64,000 nt of DNA. It comes from Marinifilum sp. D737 (lineage in GTDB: Bacteria; Bacteroidota; Bacteroidia; Bacteroidales; Marinifilaceae). Below are positions 27,672 to 36,736 of the stretch, in pieces. The notes under the pieces were generated by a model, which searched no databases, had not been told where the DNA came from, and saw only the letters and a program-made list of their open reading frames with translations. The stretch is taken from NCBI RefSeq assembly GCF_026672275.1, contig NZ_JANQCD010000013.1, positions 59,044 through 123,043 on the forward strand, written 5' to 3'. Position 1 is the stretch's first letter. The number at the start of each line of letters is the position of its first letter. A program made the position numbers and the translations under genes.

Positions 27672-30600
27672 ATGAAGAAAATAGCCCTTTTTACAGTACT
27701 CGCGAGTTTGTTTATTAGTGCCTGTACCCAAGACAAGAAGATGATTTGGCAATTGGGAGAAAACGACAATTACTGTTCTGAATTTGCCTTGGCTCCCGGC
27801 GATTACAAAGATTATATTGCCAATGATTTTGGTTGGGAAGACAAGTACTATCTGATTGGAAAATCGGATGAGAAAAAGGATTGGCCATACATCATTCCGG
27901 GCATCAGCGATACCTGGGGTGGCACCTGGGGAACAGCCGGGTGGAGGTCCAGCACCCTGAACATCCTCTTTGGAATTGAATCCCTTCCCAAAAGAGGGGA
28001 TTGGAAACTGACAGTAGATATTCTGGATTGCAATTCGAAAGACTTGCCCCTTTTCAAGATCACCGTAAACGGTAAATCGTGGAAATACAGCATCCCGGCA
28101 ATCAACAAGAACTCTTCCATTGATACTTTGCCTGCAGGCACTTCTGAATACCTGATAGAAATTCCTCTGCCTCATGATGTCATCCGCAAAGGAGGAAACC
28201 AGATCAGCATGACGACCCTGCAGGGATCATGGTTAAAGTTCGACCAGATTAAGCTGGAAGGACCTGAAAGTGTTCGTTTGGTAGCTGATGACAAAGTGCA
28301 TATAAGGGGTGTGAAGGCTGCTGAATATGAGTTAAACATCGATGGAAAATCGTTCCAACCCTTGCTGGTAGATGTGGAGCATCTTAAGGCAACTCCAAAG
28401 CTGACCGTTATTCTCGATGGGAAGGATATTTTCTCGGAGACTGTTGAAAAGGGAAGGTACGAATTTGAAGCGCCCATGCCTGCAGTGAAATCTCGCAAAG
28501 AGAGCAGCTACGAAATATGGGCCGACGGTGTTAAGATTCAGGAAGGAGATATTACCCGAGAGGCCAAAATGGTGAGAACACCAGCTGAATATGTTGATTC
28601 GAGAATGGGAAGCGGCCACTCCCGCTGGATGATTGCCCCCGGACCATGGATGCCGTTTAGTATGGTGAAATTGAGTCCTGACAACCAGAATCCAAGCTGG
28701 CAGGCGGGCTACGACCCCAACTTCGAATCAATCGGATGTTTTAGTCATATCCACGAATGGACCATGGCAGGATTGGGAATCATGCCAACCAATGGCCCTT
28801 TGCAAATTAAGGTGGGCGATGAGAAAGATCCGGATAGCGGCTATCGTTCGAGAATCGACAAGGCAACGGAAACTTCGCGCATAGGCTACTACAGTGTCGA
28901 TTTGACCGATTACAACATTCAGGCGGAGCTGACAGCTTCTACACGATGTGGATTTCAACGATACACCTTCCCTGATTCTGATGATGCAAGAATCTTGATT
29001 GACCTGCAGATTCCTTGTGAATACACCTATCAGAACAAGGAGGTAGAGCTGAAGCAGGTAAGCGATTACCGAATTGAAGGCTTTAGCCACCAGTTAACGG
29101 AGAATACCTGGGCCGGAGGCATCGATCAGGAGTACACCATTTACTATGTGATTGAGTTCGATCAGCCGATTAAAAAGATAGGAACATGGATAGACGATGC
29201 AATTAGCGATGCAACAGCCATTCATGCCAAAGATGTTAAGGATGCGGGTTGTTATGTGGAGTTTAGCACGAAGAAAAGCAATCAGGTGCAAGTGCGTACG
29301 GGGATTTCCTATGTGAGCATTGACAATGCTGCTGAGAATTTAAAGACCGAGGTTTCCAATCCTTTCGGTTGGGATTTTGATTCCCTAAGAGCTCATCATG
29401 TGTCTGAGTGGAATAAGCTGCTGGGGCGTATCAATATATCGAGTAACGACCAGCGCGAGAAGATGCGTTTTTACAACAACATGTATCGCTCATTGTGCAG
29501 CCGTAATATATTCAGCGATGTAAACGGAGAGTGGAGAGATGCAGGTGAAAAGGTACGAAAGATGGAGGATACTTCTTCTCCGGCCCTGGGTTGCGATGCA
29601 TTTTGGAATACCTTCTGGAACCTGAATCAGTTATGGAACCTGGTAACTCCTGAGTGGACCAATCGTTGGGTAAAATCACAACTGGCCATGTACGATTCCA
29701 ATGGATGGCTGGCAAAAGGTCCTGCCGGAATGGAATATGTTCCCGTAATGGTGGCAGAGCACGAAATTCCATTGATTGTTGGTGCCTACCAAATGGGAAT
29801 TCGCGATTACGACGTGGAAAAAGCCTACGAGGCGGTTCGCAAGATGCAGACAACACCCGCCCAAAAAGTAGGGGGTGGATTTGCCGGTAACCGTGACTTG
29901 GTAAGCTACCTGAAACATGGCTATGTGCCCTACGACAAGGGACGTTTTTCCAATTCACTGGAGTACTCCTACGACGACTGGACGGTTTCACAGTTTGCCA
30001 AGGCCTTGGGCAAGAAGGCAGATTACAAGAAGTTCCTTTCGCGAGGCTATTACTGGAAGAATATCATTGATCCTGAGCTTGGCTTTGCGCGAATGAAAGA
30101 TTCGAAGGGAAAATGGTTGCCCGATTTCGATCCGTACAAATCAGGAGCCAACCACCACTATGTGGAAGGTAACTCGTGGCAGCTCAGCTTTTTCGTTCCC
30201 CAGGATGTTCCTGCTTTGGCAAAAGCCATTGGCAAGGATCGCTTTGTGGAGCGATTGGATTGGGGATTTGGCGAAAGCTATAAAACCAGGTTCAACGGAA
30301 TGAACGACCTGTACTGGAACTATCCTGTTGTTCAGGGAAATCAGCAGTCCATGCACTTTGCCTTTCTTTTTAACTGGGTGCAAAAACCTTGGCTAACACA
30401 GAAGTGGAGCAGGGCCATCATTGATCGTTATTACGGTTATGGCGTTGCCAATGCCTACCTGGGCGATGAGGATCAGGGACAGATGAGCGCCTGGTTCATC
30501 ATGGCATCCCTTGGCCTGTTCCAAACCGATGGGGGCTGTCGCGTTGAGCCCGTATATGAAATTGCCAGTCCGCTCTACAAGAAAGTGGAAATTGATTTGG

Positions 30601-30797
30601 GCAAGCAGTTTGGCAGGGGAGAAAGGTTTGTGATTGAAGCAAAGAACGCCTCCCGCCGGAACAAATATGTGCAGTCGGCAAAACTCAATGGCAAGCGCCT
30701 GCAAGACTTTAAATTTCCTGCCAGCGAATTACTAAAAGGAGGAAAGTTAGAGCTTGAAATGGGCCCAAAACCAAATCAAAAGTGGGGTGTGCAGTAA
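27672..30797 (+). CDS. GH92 family alpha-mannosidase lipoprotein with N-terminal carbohydrate-binding-like domain
   Basis: A 1041-residue lipoprotein (lipobox LFISAC). Residues 25-200 or so form a beta-rich domain starting MIWQLGENDNYCSEFAL. It resembles the galactose-binding-like modules of rhamnogalacturonan lyases and probably binds sugar. After a linker, the GH92 catalytic region begins near YVDSRMGSGHSRWM. The general acid is Glu832 in EGNSWQLSFFVPQD, and the base region is Asp932-Asp934 in DEDQGQMSAW, the same variant as in the upstream GH92. It is the last gene of the cluster and is followed by a terminator. Confidence 0.9.
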   Translation: MKKIALFTVLASLFISACTQDKKMIWQLGENDNYCSEFALAPGDYKDYIANDFGWEDKYYLIGKSDEKKDWPYIIPGISDTWGGTWGTAGWRSSTLNILFGIESLPKRGDWKLTVDILDCNSKDLPLFKITVNGKSWKYSIPAINKNSSIDTLPAGTSEYLIEIPLPHDVIRKGGNQISMTTLQGSWLKFDQIKLEGPESVRLVADDKVHIRGVKAAEYELNIDGKSFQPLLVDVEHLKATPKLTVILDGKDIFSETVEKGRYEFEAPMPAVKSRKESSYEIWADGVKIQEGDITREAKMVRTPAEYVDSRMGSGHSRWMIAPGPWMPFSMVKLSPDNQNPSWQAGYDPNFESIGCFSHIHEWTMAGLGIMPTNGPLQIKVGDEKDPDSGYRSRIDKATETSRIGYYSVDLTDYNIQAELTASTRCGFQRYTFPDSDDARILIDLQIPCEYTYQNKEVELKQVSDYRIEGFSHQLTENTWAGGIDQEYTIYYVIEFDQPIKKIGTWIDDAISDATAIHAKDVKDAGCYVEFSTKKSNQVQVRTGISYVSIDNAAENLKTEVSNPFGWDFDSLRAHHVSEWNKLLGRINISSNDQREKMRFYNNMYRSLCSRNIFSDVNGEWRDAGEKVRKMEDTSSPALGCDAFWNTFWNLNQLWNLVTPEWTNRWVKSQLAMYDSNGWLAKGPAGMEYVPVMVAEHEIPLIVGAYQMGIRDYDVEKAYEAVRKMQTTPAQKVGGGFAGNRDLVSYLKHGYVPYDKGRFSNSLEYSYDDWTVSQFAKALGKKADYKKFLSRGYYWKNIIDPELGFARMKDSKGKWLPDFDPYKSGANHHYVEGNSWQLSFFVPQDVPALAKAIGKDRFVERLDWGFGESYKTRFNGMNDLYWNYPVVQGNQQSMHFAFLFNWVQKPWLTQKWSRAIIDRYYGYGVANAYLGDEDQGQMSAWFIMASLGLFQTDGGCRVEPVYEIASPLYKKVEIDLGKQFGRGERFVIEAKNASRRNKYVQSAKLNGKRLQDFKFPASELLKGGKLELEMGPKPNQKWGVQ

Positions 30798-30809
30798 GAT
30801 ATAAAGAAT

Positions 30810-30845
30810 GGGATGTCAATTGAATATTGACATCCCTTATTTTTA
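30810..30845 (+). terminator. Terminator between the mannoside cluster and the methyltransferase
   Basis: A perfect 11-bp stem GGGATGTCAAT (30810-30820) / ATTGACATCCC (30826-30836) with a 5-nt loop, followed by TTATTTTT. It lies between convergent genes and could serve both. Confidence 0.88.
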
Positions 30846-30849
30846 GCAA

Positions 30850-31722
30850 TTATTCCTTACAGCCTGCAATTACAAAACTAATATTGTTACCTAACCAACA
30901 ATCTTCTTCAGGTAATACCTTATCTGAGTTTTCCAGAATTTTGAATCCATTTTTATCAAGCAATTTCGCCATGTCACTCATGCTATAATATTGAGTCCAG
31001 AATCGATACACTTTGGGCGTTTTATTTTCCTGTATTACAGTGTGCTGAAACAACAATACTTTCTTTTCAGGATAATGAAAAGGTTCCGATAGCCATAAGT
31101 ATGGCTCAGGACTCCAAAATCCTTGCTCAACAGCTTCCCAACTTTTGGCTCCCACCTTCTGATCAAGATTGCGATCGTTATTAAAATCGAAAGCAAATAC
31201 ACCTCCAGGTTTAAGTGCTTTTTTAATTTTTGATAACAGTAATTCCTGTTCTGCAGGTAAGAGAACACAAAAGTCGGTGTAAATTAAAATTACCAGATCG
31301 AACTGGTTTTGGTAATCTATTTCCAGGTAGTTCTGTACGATATAATCAATGTCATACCCATTGATTTTCGCTTGCTCTTTGGCATAGTAAATCGAATTTT
31401 CAGAAAAATCAATACCTGTAATTTTGTGTCCACGTTTAGCCAATTCCTCAGCATAAAGGCCCGGTCCACAACCCAGATCAAGAATATTTAGTTTTGGGAC
31501 AGAAGCAAAATTGAGTATCCAATCCAGGCTGGAATGAATTGAATCAGGTTTTCTGCTAGCTAAATTTACTTCCGGATTTAGATGTATCTCGATAAGATTT
31601 TTTGAAATATAAGGATCTGTCCACATTTGATTAGTTCCTTTTTCAAACACTTTAGGGCGATTGCTTATCCTTATAATATTGGTAATGTCCATATCATTAA
31701 CATTTGTATGCAACAATTCCAT
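30850..31722 (-). CDS. Class I SAM-dependent methyltransferase
   Basis: A 290-residue cytoplasmic protein with a Rossmann methyltransferase core. Motif I is ILDLGCGPGLYAEELA (about residue 95), the acidic loop 2 residue is in ITGIDFSENSI, and motif IV/V is KPGGVFAFDFNND. The first 60 residues or so are an extra domain with no recognised motif, and a C-terminal extension (about 200-285) probably helps bind the acceptor. The methyl acceptor is unknown. The leader upstream contains a run of hairpins (31763-31866). Confidence 0.82.
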   Translation of the reverse strand: MELLHTNVNDMDITNIIRISNRPKVFEKGTNQMWTDPYISKNLIEIHLNPEVNLASRKPDSIHSSLDWILNFASVPKLNILDLGCGPGLYAEELAKRGHKITGIDFSENSIYYAKEQAKINGYDIDYIVQNYLEIDYQNQFDLVILIYTDFCVLLPAEQELLLSKIKKALKPGGVFAFDFNNDRNLDQKVGAKSWEAVEQGFWSPEPYLWLSEPFHYPEKKVLLFQHTVIQENKTPKVYRFWTQYYSMSDMAKLLDKNGFKILENSDKVLPEEDCWLGNNISFVIAGCKE

Positions 31723-31762
31723 TGCATTTCCTTTTTGAAATTATAATTGAAATTTTAAATGA

Positions 31763-31866
31763 ATTGGGGGTATACTTATAGGTACACCAAAACTGTTTGG
31801 TGAGTCCCCAATCAACTTTTCAGGACGAAAAGTTCTCTGATATGATACTAAAGAGCCATAAGTATC
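31763..31866 (-). other. Run of hairpins in the leader of the methyltransferase gene
   Basis: Four pairings lie side by side: ATTGGGG/CCCCAAT (31763-31769 with 31806-31812) encloses CACCAAA/TTTGGTG (31785-31791 with 31796-31802). Next is a perfect 8-bp AACTTTTC/GAAAAGTT (31814-31821 with 31827-31834), then GATACT/AGTATC (31844-31849 with 31861-31866). Read on the minus strand it would form the 5' leader of the methyltransferase mRNA. I do not recognise it as a known riboswitch. Confidence 0.45.
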
Positions 31867-31907
31867 GCAAATATAAGGATTTTTAGTAACAACTGAATTC
31901 CTACTAA

Positions 31908-31940
31908 AAGAAAAATCCCCATCCAAGAAGGATGAGGATT
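31908..31940 (-). terminator. Intrinsic terminator of the Na/phosphate symporter gene
   Basis: On the minus strand AATCCTCATCC pairs with GGATGGGGATT (positions 31940-31930 and 31924-31914, one G-T pair) around a 5-nt loop and runs into TTTCTTTT. Confidence 0.82.
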
Positions 31941-31964
31941 CTCAATATCTAAAGAAGTAAAAAC

Positions 31965-33656
31965 TTATTTTACTTCGTTCATTGCTTCACTTACGTTGAT
32001 ACAATAGTCACCTATTTTTTCACATTCGCAGAACATGTCGTTGTAGATGATACCAGCTTGGTACTTGTATTTTTTCTCCTCAACATTTGCAAGGTGTTCT
32101 GTTTTAAGAGCAGTACGATAATCGTTGATTTCACGCTCAATTTCCCAGGCTTTCTTCACATTTATTTCAGAGAAATCTTTTGTGGTGTTGTCAAGCATCA
32201 TGTCCAAGGCATTGTCAATCAAATCGAACATCTTGTTGATATTGTCTCTCAATTCCTGAGGGAACCAGGCTTTCTGGTCACGCTTGCGCTTCATGGCTTT
32301 GGCCAGGTTTAATGCAGAATCACCTACACTTTCAATATCACTAACCATTTTAAAGTAAGCACGCACGCGCTCCGAATTCTCTTTGCTCAAGCGAGTCTCT
32401 GAAACCGAAGTCAGGAAGTTTGCAATTTCTACCTCCATGTCATCACTTTCGTCTTCACGCTGATTGATCTTATCGAATAGTTTGTTGAAAGACTTATCGT
32501 TGGTTTCGTTAAAAGCCTGTTTGGCGTAACCGAACATCTTTTTCGTACTCTTTGCATAGGTGCTAATTTCTTTTTTAGCAAGGAAAAGGTTCGCTTCAGG
32601 AGTAGATAAAGTACCGGTTTTGATGTGTTGCAGTTTAAATTCTTCTTCAACATCTTCGCGCACAGGAACCAATGTAGTTACCACTTTTACAATGAATCTG
32701 GCGAACCAGATCATTACCAAAACATTCAGGATATTAAATCCTGTGTGGAATAATGATAAAGTTACCGGTACAGCCGCGGCATCGGTAAATGCATCGCCTT
32801 GTCCAAAGAAGTTTTGACTAACCCAGGCTGTTGCATCTAAAAAATAAGGCAATACTATTAGCATCCAGATTACACCAATCGAGTTAAAGATCAGGTGGGC
32901 ACGAGCAGCACGTTTGGCTGATGTATTGGCAATCATTGCTGCAAGGTTCGCAGTAATGGTTGTACCAATGTTTTCACCCAATACCATTGCAGCTGCAATT
33001 TCGAAACTAATCCATCCAGAATTACACATTACCAATGTAAGTGCCATAGTAGCCGATGAAGACTGAATCAAAATGGTTAGCAATGTACCAATACCCATAA
33101 ACAATAGGGTAGAGGCAAATCCCATATCGGTATAATTAGTCAGGAATGTAAGGATTTCAGGATTGTTCTTGATATCAGGCATAGATGTTTTCAAGAACTG
33201 AAGACCGATGAATAACAATGCGAATCCCATGATCAACTCACCCCAATTCTTTTTACTACGATTTTGAGAGAATAAGAATGGCAGTCCCAAACCAATTAAT
33301 GGCAGAGAAATGGCACTCATGCTTACTTTAAACCCAAGAATCGAAATCAACCATGCGGTTACGGTAGTACCAATGTTGGCACCCATAATCACACCAACCG
33401 ATTCAACTAGTGAAAGCAAACCTGCATTCACAAAACTTACTACCATTACTGTAGTTGCCGACGATGATTGAATTAAAGCTGTAATCAGAATTCCGGTGAA
33501 AACACCTTTTACCCTGTTTGAGGTCATAGCTGCAAGAATCGATCTCATTTTATCTCCAGCTACTTTTTGAAGAGCCTCACTCATTAGTTTCATTCCGTAA
33601 AGGAATAATCCAAGAGAACCAATAAGCCTTAAAATATCGGCTAATCCATAATCCAT
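31965..33656 (-). CDS. Na/phosphate cotransporter with PhoU-like domain
   Basis: A 563-residue inner-membrane protein. The N-terminal 330 residues or so hold two inverted copies of the Na/Pi-cotransporter fold, each with the glutamine/serine signature: TALIQSSSATTVMVVS near the start and TILIQSSSATMALTLV in the second. The region from about 350 to 560 is a soluble, helical PhoU-like domain thought to regulate uptake. The family imports phosphate with sodium. It is a single-gene unit with its own promoter and terminator. Confidence 0.9.
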   Translation of the reverse strand: MDYGLADILRLIGSLGLFLYGMKLMSEALQKVAGDKMRSILAAMTSNRVKGVFTGILITALIQSSSATTVMVVSFVNAGLLSLVESVGVIMGANIGTTVTAWLISILGFKVSMSAISLPLIGLGLPFLFSQNRSKKNWGELIMGFALLFIGLQFLKTSMPDIKNNPEILTFLTNYTDMGFASTLLFMGIGTLLTILIQSSSATMALTLVMCNSGWISFEIAAAMVLGENIGTTITANLAAMIANTSAKRAARAHLIFNSIGVIWMLIVLPYFLDATAWVSQNFFGQGDAFTDAAAVPVTLSLFHTGFNILNVLVMIWFARFIVKVVTTLVPVREDVEEEFKLQHIKTGTLSTPEANLFLAKKEISTYAKSTKKMFGYAKQAFNETNDKSFNKLFDKINQREDESDDMEVEIANFLTSVSETRLSKENSERVRAYFKMVSDIESVGDSALNLAKAMKRKRDQKAWFPQELRDNINKMFDLIDNALDMMLDNTTKDFSEINVKKAWEIEREINDYRTALKTEHLANVEEKKYKYQAGIIYNDMFCECEKIGDYCINVSEAMNEVK

Positions 33657-33704
33657 AATAGACTAATTTTGTTTGTATTCAATTTGTTAGTTTGATAAGG
33701 TGGG

Positions 33705-33735
33705 CAAAAATAGAATATTTTAAATGTAAAGCAAA
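33705..33735 (-). promoter_or_regulatory. Promoter of the Na/phosphate symporter gene
   Basis: On the minus strand TTTG (33735-33732), exactly 19 bases, TATTTTTG (33712-33705). The leader would be about 42 bases. Confidence 0.75.
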
Positions 33736-34024
33736 TGTTAAGAAATAGAAAAGTAAAGGTTAAGAGATTAATTAGATTCGTTCGATTTAAGGATTTTTAA
33801 CTTATAGATATTGTGCAGTAAATCAGCAAAATATAGGAATGTGATAATTTCATGAGCGATCAAATTGATCCTTCACTTAACGATAATCAGGTAAGAACTT
33901 GACAAGAATAATAATATTCTACAATTAATTATTTAAATGTCAGAAGCTTTGGTGCTTTTTCCGTAATTTTATGTCATTGCCTTAATCAATAATGTTAAAG
34001 AAGGCCTACAGCGACTTTGTATCT

Positions 34025-34055
34025 TTTGAAAAAATGATTTTAAGTCGTATTTTCG
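34025..34055 (+). promoter_or_regulatory. Promoter of the RND exporter gene
   Basis: TTTG at 34025-34028, 19 bases, then TATTTTCG at 34048-34055, one base away from the TAnnTTTG consensus. It lies 38 bases before the ATG. Confidence 0.6.
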
Positions 34056-34093
34056 CCGAACTCTAGAAGAAACAGGGAAATAAATAGAATAGT

Positions 34094-36517
34094 ATGTGGA
34101 ATAGGATTGCAGGATTAATTCTGAGAAATAGAATTTTACTTTTGGTGGTAGTTGGGCTTGTAACATCATTTATGGCTTATAAGGCTCAATTTGTGGAAAT
34201 GTCCTATACCTATGCGGCCCTGCTTCCTGATGATGATCCTGCTTCTATCGAATATGAGAAGTTTAAGAATACTTTTGGGCAGGAAGGAAACATGATGTTC
34301 TTTGCTGTGCAAGATCCTGATTTTTATGAGTTGGATAAATTCAACGATTGGATTGCTCTTGGAGAAAGTCTTAATTCATTGGATGGAATTGATGCAGTAG
34401 TATCTATTGCACACACCTGGAACATCAATAAGAATAAGAAGGAAAAACGTTTCGAATTCGGAACCATATTTCCGCACCAGGTAAAAACGCAAGCTGAACT
34501 GGATAGTTTGGCAGCAATTGCAGAAGCATTGCCATTTTACCACGGAAGCTTAATCAACAAAGAAAGCAATACCTATTTAATGGGAATTACGGTTAATGCA
34601 AAAATCATTAACTCAAAGGCCCGTGAACCAATGGTAGCCAAGGTTCGTGAAATAACCGATGCTTTTACCGAGAAGTATGGTCTGAACATGAAATATTCGG
34701 GTTTGCCTTACATTCGAGTAGTAACCGCTCAAATGATTAAGGGCGAGATGAACATGTTTATCTATCTTTCTCTTTTGGTAACTGCAGTTATCCTTTTCAT
34801 GTTCTTTCGATCGTTTAAAGTGGTATTTTTCTGCATGCTGGTGGTTGGACTAAGTGTGATATGGGCAGTAGGTTCCATGGTGCTGTTCGATTACAAAATT
34901 ACATTGCTTACCGCGATGCTTCCTCCGCTTTTGGTGGTAATTGGGATTCCAAACTCGGTCTTCCTCATTAATAAGTACCACGGGGAGTACATTCGCCACA
35001 ACAACAAAATAAAGGCATTGCAAAGGGTAGTTGCAAAAATTGGAAATGCAACCTTCCTTACCAACCTTACAACGGCATCGGGTTTCGCAACATTTATTGT
35101 GACTTCAAGTCAGATTTTAAAAGAGTTTGGTGTAATTGCCGCTTTAAATATCATGGTGGTATTTGTTTTATCGCTGCTATTGATTCCTATTATTTTTAGC
35201 TTTTTAGCTCCGCCAGATCAGAAGGCTACCAAACACCTTGATAATAAGATGACCGTTTGGTTTGTTGGCAAATTAGAGAAGATTGTATTGAGCCATAGAA
35301 GTTTGGTTTATGCCGTTGCCATTACACTTTTGGTTCTTGGGGGATATGGCATTAGTAAAATAAAGAGTACAGGTTATATGGTAGATGATTTGCCACATGA
35401 TAACGAAATTTATCAGGACCTGAAGTTCTTCGAAAAAAATATGGATGGTATCATGCCTTTAGAGGTAATGGTAGAAACCAGGAAAAAAGCAGGAGTACTA
35501 AAAACTTCCACTTTAAAACGTTTAAATAAGCTAAATGATTCTTTACGAGCTTATCCTGAAATATCAGGATCTGTATCGGTAGTAGAAGCGGCAAAGTTTG
35601 CCAACCAGGCTTATTTTAACGGAAAAGAAAAGTACTATAAACTACCAAGTAATCAGACCAAGGATATTATTCTTTCCTATTTGGCAAAGGCCGAAACAGG
35701 TGCCGATTCCAAAGTATTGGAAACTTTTGTTGATTCAACTCAATCTATTACCAGAATGAGTTTTAGAATGAAAGATATCGGAACTACCAGGATGGCCGAT
35801 ATGGAAAAAACCATTTTGGGACATGTGAATGAGATCTTCCCTAAAGACAAATACACGGTGCATGTAACAGGATCGAGTATAGTCTTTTTTAAGGGAACTC
35901 AATACCTAATCAAAAACTTATTTCTGAGTTTGGCATTGGCAATTTTCTTGATTGCATCCTTCATGGCATGGATGTTCTCATCCAAACGAATGGTTATGGT
36001 AGCATTAATACCGAACCTATTGCCTTTGATTGTTACAGCGGCTCTAATGGGCTATTTTGGGATTCCTATTAAAGCATCTACCATATTGGTATTTAGTATT
36101 GCCTTCGGGATTTCGGTGGACGATACCATTCACTACCTGGCAAAATATCGTCAGGAACTAAAAGCAACCAACTGGAGCATCCGTTCATCGGTGGTTTTGG
36201 CTTTGCGCGAAACGGGGCAAAGTATGATGTACACCTCTATTATCCTTTTCTTTGGATTTAGCATTTTCGCATTGTCAGAGTTTGGAGGAACGGTTTCATT
36301 AGGCGTATTGGTATCTCTTACCTTGCTTTCTGCAATGCTTTCAAATTTAGTGTTATTGCCATCCTTGTTGCTAACTCTTGAAAAAGCAATTACCAATCGA
36401 TCATTTAAGGAACCACTTCTTCAGATTTTTGATGAGGAAGAAGATATTGAATTGGATGATCTTCGAATTGCAGTAATTGAAAATAAAGAAGAGGAAAAAG
36501 AATCAGCGGCTAGTTAA
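34094..36517 (+). CDS. RND/MMPL-superfamily exporter
   Basis: An 807-residue inner-membrane protein with two repeated halves. Each half has one helix, a large periplasmic loop and a block of five helices (first block about 215-380, second about 610-775). Typical sequences are VIGIPNSVFLINKYHGEY and AFGISVDDTIHYLAKYRQE, the second with the acidic pair found in helix 10-like positions of the family. Such proteins export lipids, hopanoids or other hydrophobic compounds. No membrane-fusion or TolC partner is adjacent, so lipid transport rather than drug efflux is more likely. The C-terminal tail is acidic and cytoplasmic. Confidence 0.88.
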   Translation: MWNRIAGLILRNRILLLVVVGLVTSFMAYKAQFVEMSYTYAALLPDDDPASIEYEKFKNTFGQEGNMMFFAVQDPDFYELDKFNDWIALGESLNSLDGIDAVVSIAHTWNINKNKKEKRFEFGTIFPHQVKTQAELDSLAAIAEALPFYHGSLINKESNTYLMGITVNAKIINSKAREPMVAKVREITDAFTEKYGLNMKYSGLPYIRVVTAQMIKGEMNMFIYLSLLVTAVILFMFFRSFKVVFFCMLVVGLSVIWAVGSMVLFDYKITLLTAMLPPLLVVIGIPNSVFLINKYHGEYIRHNNKIKALQRVVAKIGNATFLTNLTTASGFATFIVTSSQILKEFGVIAALNIMVVFVLSLLLIPIIFSFLAPPDQKATKHLDNKMTVWFVGKLEKIVLSHRSLVYAVAITLLVLGGYGISKIKSTGYMVDDLPHDNEIYQDLKFFEKNMDGIMPLEVMVETRKKAGVLKTSTLKRLNKLNDSLRAYPEISGSVSVVEAAKFANQAYFNGKEKYYKLPSNQTKDIILSYLAKAETGADSKVLETFVDSTQSITRMSFRMKDIGTTRMADMEKTILGHVNEIFPKDKYTVHVTGSSIVFFKGTQYLIKNLFLSLALAIFLIASFMAWMFSSKRMVMVALIPNLLPLIVTAALMGYFGIPIKASTILVFSIAFGISVDDTIHYLAKYRQELKATNWSIRSSVVLALRETGQSMMYTSIILFFGFSIFALSEFGGTVSLGVLVSLTLLSAMLSNLVLLPSLLLTLEKAITNRSFKEPLLQIFDEEEDIELDDLRIAVIENKEEEKESAAS

Positions 36518-36736
36518 CATGAGTTCGGTGTAAAATTTGTCTACAGTTTGATCTGGTATTGAGTAGATTTTCACATTTAAAAACTTCTTAAATAGCCCGC
36601 TTTTCTTTCAAAATTTTTAATGCAAATCTATCGCAATTATAACTTTCTGTGGATAAAATTATACGTCGACCTCATGTTAGGTAATTTTTTATAATTTAGT
36701 GAGCTGTAAAAAATACACACTAAACTTATAGCTCAC

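Larger units (their letters stand above)
33657..34093. other. Gene-free divergent region
   Basis: About 440 bases between the divergent Na/phosphate and RND genes. Promoters for both are visible (33705-33735 on minus, 34025-34055 on plus). A 13-bp odd palindrome, GATCAAATTGATC, lies at 33858-33870 and could be an operator. Nothing else was seen. Confidence 0.5.

Noticed and set aside
26988..28175. A 395-codon open frame on the minus strand across the isomerase and GH92 genes
   Set aside because: It overlaps two strongly supported genes in a high-GC stretch of the cluster, has no recognisable domain, and its residue usage looks like a reverse-strand shadow.
31741..31926. A 61-codon frame on the minus strand before the methyltransferase gene
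   Set aside because: The region is better explained by consecutive perfect hairpins and part of the symporter terminator. Kept as a weak alternative to a leader RNA.
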